Assembly (NCBI RefSeq): GCF_038024875.1
Contig: NZ_CP136136.1
Coordinates: 1,302,001-1,366,000, forward strand
Length of the DNA: 64,000 nucleotides
From: Gordonia rubripertincta
Lineage (GTDB): Bacteria; Actinomycetota; Actinomycetes; Mycobacteriales; Mycobacteriaceae
Reading direction: 5' to 3'
Shown piece after piece: positions 54,601 to 64,000 of the stretch. The notes beneath the pieces are model-generated. The model was given only the letters and a program-made list of their open reading frames with translations. It was not told the origin of the DNA and did no database searches. The stretch's first letter is position 1. Each line of letters opens with the position of its first letter. A program made the position numbers and the translations under genes.

Positions 54601-57160
54601 CGGGGCCCACGTCGTCGCGCAGCTCGTCCCGGGGCGTCGGCTCCTGCAGCCATTCACGCAGCAGGGTGGTGATCACGGTGACCGAACCGGCCGGGTTCTG
54701 CAGGGCCAGGAAGATGCGGAAGACCGCGGCCTCGAGTTCCGGCGTCCGGTCGAGTTCGGTGACGCCGTAGTGTCGCAGCGCCCGGCTGAGCTGGTCGTGG
54801 AAGGCGGCGGGCAGACCGTCGCGCTCCACGTCGAGGCTCTGCAGGTAGGTGTGGAAGTTCTCGCGGGCACTGTGCACGTGCTCGACGCCGACCTCGTCGC
54901 TCGACGGGCGGTTCTGGCTCAGCTCGGCGAGGTCGGCGAACACGGTGATCAGTTCGAGCTCGTCGGCGAGGGGCCGGCGACCGCTGGCCATCACCGCGCG
55001 GCGCACGGCGAGGTAGTCGTCGAGCAGACGGGTGGCCTCGTTGGCGTCGACGTCGAAGCCGAGGAGCTGCGCGCGCAGGTCCTCCTGCGTGCGGGTGGTG
55101 CGCTCGTGCGCCTCGACCTCGGGTTCGGCGGGCAGGTCGACATCGACGCCCGCGACCTCCGTCGGGGCCTCGTCACCGTCGTCGTCGGCCAGCGGCTCGA
55201 GACGCAGCAGGGTCGCACCGGTCTCGACCTGGGTGCCGACCGACACCAGGCTCTCCTTCAGCCGCGAGCGGACCGGTGCGCGCAGCACGGTCTCCATCTT
55301 CATCGACTCGAGGACCAGCACGGGTGCGCCCGCCTCGACCTCGTCGCCGACCTGCAGCGGGGTGGCGACGACGAGTGCGGGTGCCGGCGAGCGGACGACG
55401 CCGCCCTCGTCGCGGCTGACGCGATGGGTGATGCCGTCGACGTCGACGAGGTGGACGGGTCCATGGGTGTCGGTGACGAGGCGGAACCGCTCACGGTTGA
55501 CCACGAGCTGGGCGGCGTGGTCGTCGAAGCGCTCGAGCTCGACGTCGGCGGTGTGGGTCTCGGCACCGGCCTCGATGCTCACGCGGAAACGGTGTGCGCC
55601 GATGCGGGCCACACGGACGCGGTAATTGGCGCCGCGCAGCTTGAGATCGAGGGGACGGCCGCTCTCGTGCTGAACCTGCGGACGGCCGCCCGAGGCGGTC
55701 GACATCAGGCGCTGCTGTTCGACCTTCTCCTCTTCCTCGTAGGCGTCGATCGCCGCGGCGGTGAGCGCGATCGCCGAATGCTGGTTGGCGACCAAGCCGC
55801 CCTCGGCGCGGACCCGGTCGATCCAGCCGGTGTCGGCGCTGCCGTCGATGACCTCGGGCTGGTCGAGCAACTCCAGCACGAAGGACTTGTTGGTCGAGCC
55901 GCCGGCGATGATCACGCGCGTCTCGCGTACCGCGCGGCGCAGTCGCCCGAGTGCCTCGTCGCGATCGCGGCCGTAGGCGATGATCTTGGCGATCATCGAG
56001 TCGAAGTCGGCGGGGATGGTGTCGCCCTCGCTGACGCCGGTGTCGACGCGGATACCCGGGCCGGCCGGCAGTTCGAGGAGGTTGATGCGTCCCGGCGCCG
56101 GAGCGAAGTCGCGGTCGGGATCCTCCGCGTTCAGGCGGGCCTCGATGGCGTGGCCGCGCTCGGTCGGCGGCTCACCCTCGAGCTTGCCGCCGGAGGCGAC
56201 GTGCAGCTGGGCGCGGACGAGGTCGAAGCCGTTGGTGATCTCGGTGATCGGATGCTCGACCTGGAGGCGGGTGTTGACCTCGAGGAACGCGAACAGCTTC
56301 TCGCCCGGGTGGTACAGGAACTCGACCGTGGCGGCACCGCGGTAGCCGACGGCGACGGCGAGGCGCTCGGCGGAGGCCTTCAGCTCGGCGACCTGTTCTT
56401 CACCGAGGACCGGCGACGCCGACTCCTCGACGACCTTCTGGTTACGACGCTGCACGGAGCAGTCGCGGACGCCGAGCGCCCATGCGGTGCCCTGACCGTC
56501 GGCGATGACCTGCACCTCGACGTGGCGCGCTCCGGTGACCAGGCGCTCCAGGAAGACGACGCCGCTGCCGAAGGCGCGGGCCGCCTCGTCGCGGGTGCGC
56601 TCATAGGCCTCGCGCAGTTCCTCGTCGTTGTTGACCACGCGGATACCGCGTCCGCCACCGCCGGCGGTGGCCTTCAGCATCAGCGGGTAGCTGATGTCGG
56701 CGGCTGCGGTGAGCGCGTCATCGATGGTGTCGACGGCGCCGCGGCTCCACGGCGCGACCGGCACGCCGACCTCCTCGGCGATCAGCTTGGCGCCGATCTT
56801 GTCGCCGAGCTTGCGCATCGCATCCGGCGACGGGCCGACGAAGGTGACGCCGATCCGCTCACAGAGTTCCGCGAAGACCGGGTCCTCGGCGACGAAGCCC
56901 CAGCCGACCCACGCCGCGTCGGCGCCGGTCTCGAGGAGGGCGCGCTCGAGCACCTTCATGTTCAGGTACGGGCGCGACGCCGCGGGACCGAGGTCGTAGG
57001 CGATGTCGGCCTCACGCACGAACGTGGCGGCGGCGTCGACGTCGGTGTGCAGGGCGATGACCTCGATCGCCTGCCCCGTTTCGGCGGACAGGCCACGGAC
57101 GGCATGGATGAGGCGCATTGCGGCCTCGCCACGGTTGACGATGGCGATTCGGGAGAACAT
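51673..57160 (-). CDS. fused multidomain acyl-CoA carboxylase, frameshifted as read
   Basis: Two frames together give about 1828 aa. Biotin carboxylase comes first (FSRIAIVNRGEAAMRL at ATG 57160 with AAGGAG; LMLKATAGGGGRGIRVV ATP-grasp loop; LEVNTRLQVEHPITE). A biotin carrier domain follows (PVLVLESMKMETVLRAP, biotinylated Lys in MKM, near residue 620), then a linker and the carboxyltransferase halves (EWYALSSGARISMDSGTENMDW, GGFDRVMGPNGQAQYW, RPLVVLANLSGFDGSPESM, GGAFVVFSKALNPNM). All three activities on one chain are seen in some actinobacterial enzymes; the acyl-CoA substrate is not shown by sequence. The frames join at G run 54573-54576: deleting one G gives IAATQMRYPAIADLARG. Confidence 0.88.
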
Positions 57161-57465
57161 CACCGACTCCTTCGGTTCGTCGTGCCGAGGGTGTCTTCGG
57201 CACACGCGAGGTGGTTCAACAGATCGATAGTTGCGGACCGAAGCCATTACGCGCGAGTACGTTCACGCGCGTCGGCATCGGATCGTCGTGACCCGGCGGT
57301 TCACCTGGACCGGGAACGCGCTGGGTGGAGACCCTTTTCAGCCACCAGATCTTCCTACCGAAACAAATCGCGATTCGGTACCGGTCGGCGATCTCCGGAG
57401 GGTGAATTCGTGCCGCAACGGCTGCGACCGGTGTCACAGGAGACGTCGACGCCACTCGGAACGGG
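57161..57465. other. carboxylase upstream region
   Basis: 305 bp without a convincing gene between the start of the carboxylase and the stop of the DUF4190 gene. It presumably holds the carboxylase promoter on the minus strand; I see no clear palindrome or promoter hexamers. Confidence 0.4.
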
Positions 57466-58635
57466 TCAGGCGGCGAAAAGGATCCAGCTGTAGACCAGCA
57501 GGCCGAACACCAGGACGCCGAGATAGGCCCAGCCCAGCCAGATCGCGACGTCGGCGAAGGGCAGTCCGGTCTGCCCACGGGTGCGTCGGATCTGAGCACG
57601 CGCGCGGTATCCGAGTACGAGCCCGATCGGGAACGTGATGCCGAGCCCCGAGAGGATCAGGGCCCACACGGCCAAGCGATTGAGGCGTGGGCCGGATTGG
57701 GGAGCCACGTTGTCCTCCGGATCGTCCTCGAATGCTGGGTTGGTGTTCGCAGAGTAGGCCTGGGACACCGGTGTGAAGGTCGTGCGGTCGTCGTTGCCGG
57801 GCGTGTCGTCGTTCTGCTTCGCCGGGGCGGCCGACGGCTTGACGAAGACGGTGGCGTCGGCTGCGTCGGAGCGCCGGGTCTCGTCCTCGAGCGCATCGAG
57901 GTGCGACCGGGGAGGTTCGGGCCGCGAGGGTGCCGTTCCCGGACGGCCGCCGAGGGTGTCGGGCCGCGGTGCGCCGGTCCACTGCGTCGGGTTGCCCTGC
58001 AGCGGATTCCCTTGTGGCGAAACAGGTTTGGCGCCAGGCGGTGGGCGGTGTCCGGCCGGGGGCCGGCCGCCGGGAGTCAACGGTCCGGGGTTGCCCGGCG
58101 GAGTGCCGGGAACCGGTCGCGGACGCGGGCCGGTCGTGTAGGCGCCGGCCGGACGCGGAGGAGCACCCGGGTCACCGGCCGGGCCGGGACCGTTCGAGCG
58201 CGAAGGTTGCGGACGGGGACCGCCGGGCTGACCGGGGCCGCCCGGACCGGGAGGACGGGGACCGCCGGGCGGGGGACCGGACCGCTGGGACGATGCCGGG
58301 CCGCCGGGGCCTGCCGGAGCGCCTGGCGCGGGCGGCAGGGGGCCGCGAGGGCCGGGACGTCCCGAATCGGGCAGGTCGCGTCCGCGGGGAGGCGAGGGAG
58401 CGCTGATCGGTGCGCTCGGCACACGCTCCCAGGGTGCGGTGCCGTGGGAGCCGCCGGTGGGAGCCGGGCCCGCGGAACCGGGGCTCGGAGAACCCGCGCC
58501 GGTCGGGCCGGTCCGGGTGGATTCGGTCTCGCGCGGCGTCGCGTCGTCGGACATCGACCACAGCTCGCGTGCCCGCTCGGACGCGCCACCGGGAGAGGTG
58601 GGCGTGTTCGGAGAGCGCTCGTCGTCTGAGGTCAC
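57466..58635 (-). CDS. Pro-rich DUF4190 membrane protein
   Basis: A 389-aa protein. Residues 1 to about 300 are Pro/Gly-rich and disordered (repeats such as PGPGGPGQPGGPRPQP). The C-terminus has a DUF4190 domain: RLAVWALILSGLGITFPIGLVLGYRARAQIRRTRGQTGLPFADVAIWLGWAYLGVLVFGLLVYSW, with two membrane helices. The GTG start at 58635 encodes VTSDDERSP. Function unknown; the layout suggests an envelope-associated protein. Confidence 0.85.
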   Translation of the reverse strand: MTSDDERSPNTPTSPGGASERARELWSMSDDATPRETESTRTGPTGAGSPSPGSAGPAPTGGSHGTAPWERVPSAPISAPSPPRGRDLPDSGRPGPRGPLPPAPGAPAGPGGPASSQRSGPPPGGPRPPGPGGPGQPGGPRPQPSRSNGPGPAGDPGAPPRPAGAYTTGPRPRPVPGTPPGNPGPLTPGGRPPAGHRPPPGAKPVSPQGNPLQGNPTQWTGAPRPDTLGGRPGTAPSRPEPPRSHLDALEDETRRSDAADATVFVKPSAAPAKQNDDTPGNDDRTTFTPVSQAYSANTNPAFEDDPEDNVAPQSGPRLNRLAVWALILSGLGITFPIGLVLGYRARAQIRRTRGQTGLPFADVAIWLGWAYLGVLVFGLLVYSWILFAA

Positions 58636-58691
58636 GTGTTCAAATTACCTGTGGATGCCGCCGGCGCCCGGATCGACCGTCGGCGGTGTCG

Positions 58692-58871
58692 TCACGAGGC
58701 CTGTGATTCCGCGCTCTCCGCGAGGGCCGCACGGACCTCTTCGACGCGGGGAACGGTCGGCGAGACCGGCGGTGGATCCTGACGTGCACGACGCAGGATG
58801 ATGACGCCGACACCGGCGGTGAGCACCGCCGCGAGCACGGTCAGTGCGGCGACGAGGTAGTTCTTCGGCAT
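58692..58871 (-). CDS. small single-pass membrane protein
   Basis: A 59-aa protein, MPKNYLVAALTVLAAVLTAG then VGVIILRRARQDPP, with one membrane helix at about residues 5-27 and a charged tail ending AESAESQAS. It lies between the DUF4190 gene and ppiA, divergent from ppiA. The ribosome-binding site is weak, so its reality is moderately supported. Confidence 0.55.
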   Translation of the reverse strand: MPKNYLVAALTVLAAVLTAGVGVIILRRARQDPPPVSPTVPRVEEVRAALAESAESQAS

Positions 58872-58995
58872 GCCGACCAGCGTGCCAGCCCGGCCCCCGC
58901 CGACGCCACCTCCGGCGATGTGACCCTGCGCGCGCAGGTGCGGTCGAGAGCCACGTCTCGACCACCGAGAACCGCACAAGTGGTTGGATGGAGGG

Positions 58996-59517
58996 GTGAC
59001 CACTCAGAAAACCTCCGCAGTCATCCACACCAACCGCGGCGCCATCAAGGTCGACCTGTTCCCGAACCACGCGCCCAAGACCGTCGAGAACTTCGTCGGC
59101 CTGGCCGACGGGAGCAAGGACTACAGCAAGCCGAACGCATCCGGCGGCAACTCCGGCCCGTTCTACGACGGCTCGGTCTTCCACCGTGTGATCGCCGGCT
59201 TCATGATCCAGGGAGGCGACCCCACCGGCACCGGCATGGGCGGCCCCGGCTACCAGTTCGGCGACGAGTTCCACCCCGAGCTCCAGTTCGACCGTCCGTA
59301 CCTGCTGGCCATGGCGAATGCCGGCCCGGGCACCAACGGCTCGCAGTTCTTCATCACCGTCGGCCCGACCCCGCACCTGAACCGTCGCCACAGCATCTTC
59401 GGTGAGGTCACCGACCCCGAGTCGCAGCAGGTCGTCGACGCCATCGCGACCACGTCGACCGATCGTCAGGATCGCCCGCTCGACGCCGTTGTCATCGAGA
59501 AGATCGAGGTCAACTGA
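58996..59517 (+). CDS. ppiA: peptidyl-prolyl cis-trans isomerase (cyclophilin)
   Basis: A 173-aa cyclophilin. It shows HTNRGAIKVDLFPNHAPKTVENFVGLA, FYDGSVFHRVIAGFMIQGGDPTGTG (catalytic Arg in FHRV), YLLAMANAGPGTNGSQFFIT and PHLNRRHSIFGEV, almost identical in pattern to M. tuberculosis PpiA (Rv0009). No signal peptide. GTG 58996 (VTTQKTSAVIHTNRG) is the most likely start. Confidence 0.95.
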   Translation: MTTQKTSAVIHTNRGAIKVDLFPNHAPKTVENFVGLADGSKDYSKPNASGGNSGPFYDGSVFHRVIAGFMIQGGDPTGTGMGGPGYQFGDEFHPELQFDRPYLLAMANAGPGTNGSQFFITVGPTPHLNRRHSIFGEVTDPESQQVVDAIATTSTDRQDRPLDAVVIEKIEVN

Positions 59518-59549
59518 CTTCTCCGGAGCACACCGCCCCGCAGCGGGCG

Positions 59550-60437
59550 GTGTGTTACCGGCATCCCGACCGCCCCACCGGCCTGTCCTGCAGCCGGTGC
59601 GGGCGGCCGGCGTGTCCGGACTGCCTTCGACCGGCGTCGGTCGGCCAGCATTGTCTCGACTGTCTTCGGGGCGACGGGGTCCAACGCACGCCGGCATTCG
59701 GTGACCGCGGAATGCGGCGGCTGGCGACCACCCGCCTGCCCGCGGGCAAGCCGTACGTCACCTACACCCTGATCGGGATCAACATCCTGATCTTCCTGCT
59801 GTGTGCCGTCCAGGCCGGCAGCTTCGGCGACCCCGGGGCCGCCGCCATCTTCAGCTCCGGAGATCTCCTCAAGAGTGACGTCGCCGCCGGTGAGTACTGG
59901 CGCCTGCTGACGTCCGGCTTCCTGCATTTCAGCGTGATGCACGTGGCCGTCAACATGCTCTCGCTCTACATCCTGGGCCGCGACCTGGAGCTCGCGCTGG
60001 GAATGTCCCGCTACGTCGCGGTCTATCTGATCGCACTCTTGGGCGGCAGCGCCGCCGTCATGCTCTTCGAGAACGACCGCGCCCTCACCGCAGGCGCCTC
60101 GGGGGCCATCTACGGCCTGATGGGCGCGATGCTGGTGATCATCCTCAAGGCCCGCGTGTCGCCGGTGCCGGTGTTGCTGATCATCGGCTTCAACGTGGTC
60201 TTGTCGTTCTCGCTGCCCGGGATCTCCGTCCTCGGGCATCTCGGCGGCCTTGCCTTCGGCGCCGCGGCCACCGCCGCCATCGTCTATCTCCCGGGAATGG
60301 TCCTGCCGGAGGGGCGTCGTACCCCGGAGGCGGCCGGCCGGGTCGGCTGGATCGCGCTCGGCGCGCTGTTCGTCCTGGCGCTGGGCCTGGGCATCACCGG
60401 CGGGATCGTCTACGACGGACTCACGTACATCCGCTGA
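59550..60437 (+). CDS. rhomboid family intramembrane serine protease
   Basis: A 295-aa protein. An N-terminal zinc-ribbon-like or B-box-like segment (CYRHPDRPTGLSCSRCGRPACPDCLRPASVGQHCLDCL) is followed by about six membrane helices. The catalytic Ser is in LTAGASGAIYGLMGAML (GASG) and the His in LGHLGGLAFG; WRLLTSGFLHFSVMHVAVNM provides the conserved HxxxN. It should cleave membrane proteins. GTG 59550 is the first clear start; the reading frame is open to an upstream CTG that would add a family-like leader. It lies 32 bp after ppiA. Confidence 0.92.
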   Translation: MCYRHPDRPTGLSCSRCGRPACPDCLRPASVGQHCLDCLRGDGVQRTPAFGDRGMRRLATTRLPAGKPYVTYTLIGINILIFLLCAVQAGSFGDPGAAAIFSSGDLLKSDVAAGEYWRLLTSGFLHFSVMHVAVNMLSLYILGRDLELALGMSRYVAVYLIALLGGSAAVMLFENDRALTAGASGAIYGLMGAMLVIILKARVSPVPVLLIIGFNVVLSFSLPGISVLGHLGGLAFGAAATAAIVYLPGMVLPEGRRTPEAAGRVGWIALGALFVLALGLGITGGIVYDGLTYIR

Positions 60438-60464
60438 CGGTCCGGGCGTCGGGAACCGGGCCGG

Positions 60465-60968
60465 TCAGCGGTCGTCGTCGACGTGGAAACCCGCTGTGCG
60501 GAGTGCGTCGACCACCGACATCAGGTCGGTACCGAGATCCCAGCGGCTGAAGACGAGCAGCCGGGTGTCGTCGCGCGGTCCGTCGGACCCATCCGGACGA
60601 CCGGTTTCGGCGTCGTCGTCGAGAACGTCGATCTCGAGCTGGCCCACCCGACGGCCGACGCGCCGCATCGACAGCAGCCGGATCCGTTCGACGCGGTCGG
60701 GTGTGTAGCTGCGTCGCCCGGTCAGAGAACGCACGGTCAGCGTCGCCGGGTGCTCGGCCGAGAGTTCGAGCCGCGGCCGGACCAGAAGCGTGTAGACGCC
60801 CAGCGCGACCAGCAGCACGCCGGCGATCCCCATCAGCACCGAGCCGGCGGGGTCCTTGGACACCACGATTGCGCCGCCGAGCAGGACCACGCCGCCGATG
60901 CAGCCCGCGACACCCGCTCCGACCGGCGTCGACCATGCGTGTGTGGAGAAGTCGGCAGAGTTATCCAC
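60465..60968 (-). CDS. PH domain-containing membrane protein (Rv0010c-like)
   Basis: A 167-aa protein. Two hydrophobic segments (VGAGVAGCIGGVVLLGGAIVVS and SVLMGIAGVLLVALGVYTLLVRP) precede a PH-like domain (LTVRSLTGRRSYTPDRVERIRLLSMRRVGRRVGQLEIDVLDDD). It corresponds to Rv0010c, beside crgA. The GTG start at 60968 overlaps a DnaA-box-like sequence. Confidence 0.85.
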   Translation of the reverse strand: MDNSADFSTHAWSTPVGAGVAGCIGGVVLLGGAIVVSKDPAGSVLMGIAGVLLVALGVYTLLVRPRLELSAEHPATLTVRSLTGRRSYTPDRVERIRLLSMRRVGRRVGQLEIDVLDDDAETGRPDGSDGPRDDTRLLVFSRWDLGTDLMSVVDALRTAGFHVDDDR

Positions 60969-61025
60969 AGGAGTTACTCACAGTGGGGACTACTTACACA
61001 CATGTTATTTCCACAGTGTGGATAA
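60961..61025. other. inverted pair of perfect DnaA boxes
   Basis: TTATCCACA at 60961-60969 and TGTGGATAA at 61017-61025 are perfect consensus DnaA boxes in inverted orientation, with a weaker ATTTCCACA (61007-61015) between them. They lie in the 118-bp gap between crgA and the PH-domain gene, about 25 kb from oriC. Confidence 0.75.
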
Positions 61026-61086
61026 CTAACACTGATGTGTTTTGGCAGGTCAGCGGCCGACACGCGGAGAATGATCGAGGATCGGA

Positions 61087-61377
61087 TCAGCGCCACCGCA
61101 TGGTCATCAACAGGCCGGCCACCATCAGGGAGAACCCGATGAGGAAGTTCCAGGAGTTGAGCTCGGCCATCCAGTGGAGGACCTGACCCTCGGCGCCGTA
61201 CGCGGTGGGGGTGGCGGCGAGGTAGTAGACCACGAGCCAGGCGAGCCCGAGGAGCATCAGGCCGAGCATCACGCTCACGTAGATGGTGCTGGAGGCTCCG
61301 GCCTTGACCTTGACCGGAGTCCTGCTCGCGGTGTTGATCGTGTAGTCGGTCTTCTTCCGGACTTTTGACTTCGGCAT
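61087..61377 (-). CDS. crgA: cell division protein CrgA
   Basis: A 96-aa two-helix membrane protein. The basic N-terminus MPKSKVRKKTDYTINT precedes helices TIYVSVMLGLMLLGLAWLVVYYL and WNFLIGFSLMVAGLLMTM. CrgA is an actinobacterial divisome protein that contacts FtsZ, FtsQ, FtsI and PbpA in mycobacteria. Confidence 0.96.
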   Translation of the reverse strand: MPKSKVRKKTDYTINTASRTPVKVKAGASSTIYVSVMLGLMLLGLAWLVVYYLAATPTAYGAEGQVLHWMAELNSWNFLIGFSLMVAGLLMTMRWR

Positions 61378-61539
61378 GACATCCTCTGTTGTGCTGTACC
61401 GCAGCAGCGGTCGTACGCGTGCCCGGGAGTCCCGAACGTCGTGGAGACCGATCGGTCCGGGGTCGGAAACACTCGACTTCTACGGTATCTCACCAGGTCG
61501 CTGACGGAGGTACCCGCTTTCGGCGGTAGCCTTTTCTGC

Positions 61540-62199
61540 GTGAGTCGCATCCTGGTCATCGACAACTACGACAGCTTCGTCTACAACCTGGTCCAGTACC
61601 TGGGCCAGCTCGGTGTCGAGGCCGTCGTGTGGCGCAACGACGACCCGCGGCTGACCCCGTGGGACCCCGAACATCTGCGTGAGGCGGTCTCGGGATTCGA
61701 CGGGGTGCTGCTCAGCCCCGGACCCGGTACCCCGCAGCGCGCCGGTGCGACGATGCCGATGGTCGAGATGGCCGCCGCCGAGGAGCTCCCGCTGCTGGGT
61801 GTCTGCCTGGGTCATCAGGCGATCGGCGCCGCGTTCGGCGGAACCGTCGACCGCGCACCGGAACTTCTGCACGGCAAGACCTCGCTGGTTTTCCACGACG
61901 ACAAGGGCGTCCTCGCCGGCCTGCCGGATCCGTTCACCGCGACCCGCTACCACTCGCTGACGGTGCTACCCGAGACCATCCCCGACGAACTGGTCGTCAC
62001 CGGACGCACCGAGTCGGGCATCGTCATGGCGATGGCCCACCGCGAGCTGCCGATCCACGGCGTCCAGTTCCACCCGGAGAGCGTCCTGACCCAGGGCGGG
62101 CACCGGATGCTCGCCAACTGGCTCAAGACGTGCGGTATCGAGGTCGACGAGACCCGCGTCGCGGCGCTCGAGGCGGAGATGGCCGGCGCGATCGGCTGA
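61540..62199 (+). CDS. trpG: aminodeoxychorismate/anthranilate synthase component II
   Basis: A 219-aa class I glutamine amidotransferase. It begins VSRILVIDNYDSFVYNLVQYLGQLG and has the oxyanion motif LLSPGPGTP, nucleophile Cys in LLGVCLGHQAIG and the His/Glu pair in GVQFHPESVLTQGG. It supplies ammonia to the PabB or TrpE partner; position beside pknB matches Rv0013. GTG 61540 fits the family; the frame is open upstream without family features. Confidence 0.94.
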   Translation: MSRILVIDNYDSFVYNLVQYLGQLGVEAVVWRNDDPRLTPWDPEHLREAVSGFDGVLLSPGPGTPQRAGATMPMVEMAAAEELPLLGVCLGHQAIGAAFGGTVDRAPELLHGKTSLVFHDDKGVLAGLPDPFTATRYHSLTVLPETIPDELVVTGRTESGIVMAMAHRELPIHGVQFHPESVLTQGGHRMLANWLKTCGIEVDETRVAALEAEMAGAIG

Positions 62200-62222
62200 C
62201 ACTCGTACGATCGCTGGGCCGA

Positions 62223-64000
<1,778 letters not shown>

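Noticed and set aside
54770..57493. 907-aa open frame antisense to the carboxylase
   Set aside because: Low-complexity Gly/Asp/Val translation opposite the well-supported biotin carboxylase region; no ribosome-binding site or family match.

Overview
The window is a GC-rich chromosomal stretch from a high-GC Gram-positive bacterium of the Mycobacteriales, most like Gordonia or a close relative (genus is inference). The gene order follows the replication-origin region of Mycobacterium tuberculosis almost gene for gene: pcnA - mutT4 - DUF6049 - murJ/pseudokinase - sigM - anti-sigma - trxB - trxA - cwlM - (Rv3916c-like) - parB - parA - rsmG - jag - yidC - yidD - rnpA - rpmH - dnaA - dnaN - recF - dciA - gyrB - gyrA - DUF3566 protein - tRNA-Ile - tRNA-Ala, later ppiA, a PH-domain protein, crgA, trpG and pknB. 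CwlM, CrgA, the MurJ-pseudokinase fusion and TTGTCCACA-type DnaA boxes are hallmarks of this group. Layout: 1-8.4 kb holds yqgE (cut by the window edge) divergent from an MFS transporter, a small protein with DxDxDG repeats, a class-V aminotransferase, a tetR-glpD pair, a diacylglycerol-kinase-family gene and pcnA. 8.5-16.4 kb is the mutT4 - DUF6049 - murJ cell-envelope operon. 16.4-20.3 kb interrupts the conserved order with a fatty-acid hydroxylase gene, a divergent TetR regulator with two matching 20-bp operators between them, and an operon that I read as a cobalt thiocyanate hydrolase (fused beta-alpha subunit, gamma subunit, small accessory protein). 20.4-24.9 kb is sigM, its anti-sigma candidate, the thioredoxin pair behind a SigH/SigR-type promoter, and cwlM. 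24.8-33.7 kb (minus strand) holds partition and membrane-insertion genes, with six parS sites, four of them perfect, clustered in and around a 1.9-kb gene-free stretch. 33.7-36.4 kb is dnaA with the oriC candidate between dnaA and dnaN. 36.4-45.6 kb carries dnaN, recF, dciA, gyrBA, a DUF3566 gene and two tRNAs. 45.7-51.6 kb is an accessory block: a RibD/DHFR-like reductase with TetR, a DJ-1-like protein, an SDR, and a zinc-starvation ribosome-remodelling locus (L31B and a COG0523/MRF-like GTPase on one strand; L28, L33, S14 and S18 paralogues on the other) separated by two Zur-type palindromes. 51.7-57.2 kb is one very large fused acyl-CoA carboxylase. 57.4-64 kb returns to conserved genes ending in a truncated pknB. 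The most striking non-gene observation is that four coding sequences (DUF6049 gene, cwlM, the MRF-like gene, the carboxylase) are each broken by a single extra G in a four-G run in the context (C/T)TGGGGTG. Removing that one base restores a full-length family protein every time. Two of these belong to families essential or central in relatives, so a systematic base-calling error is the simplest explanation.
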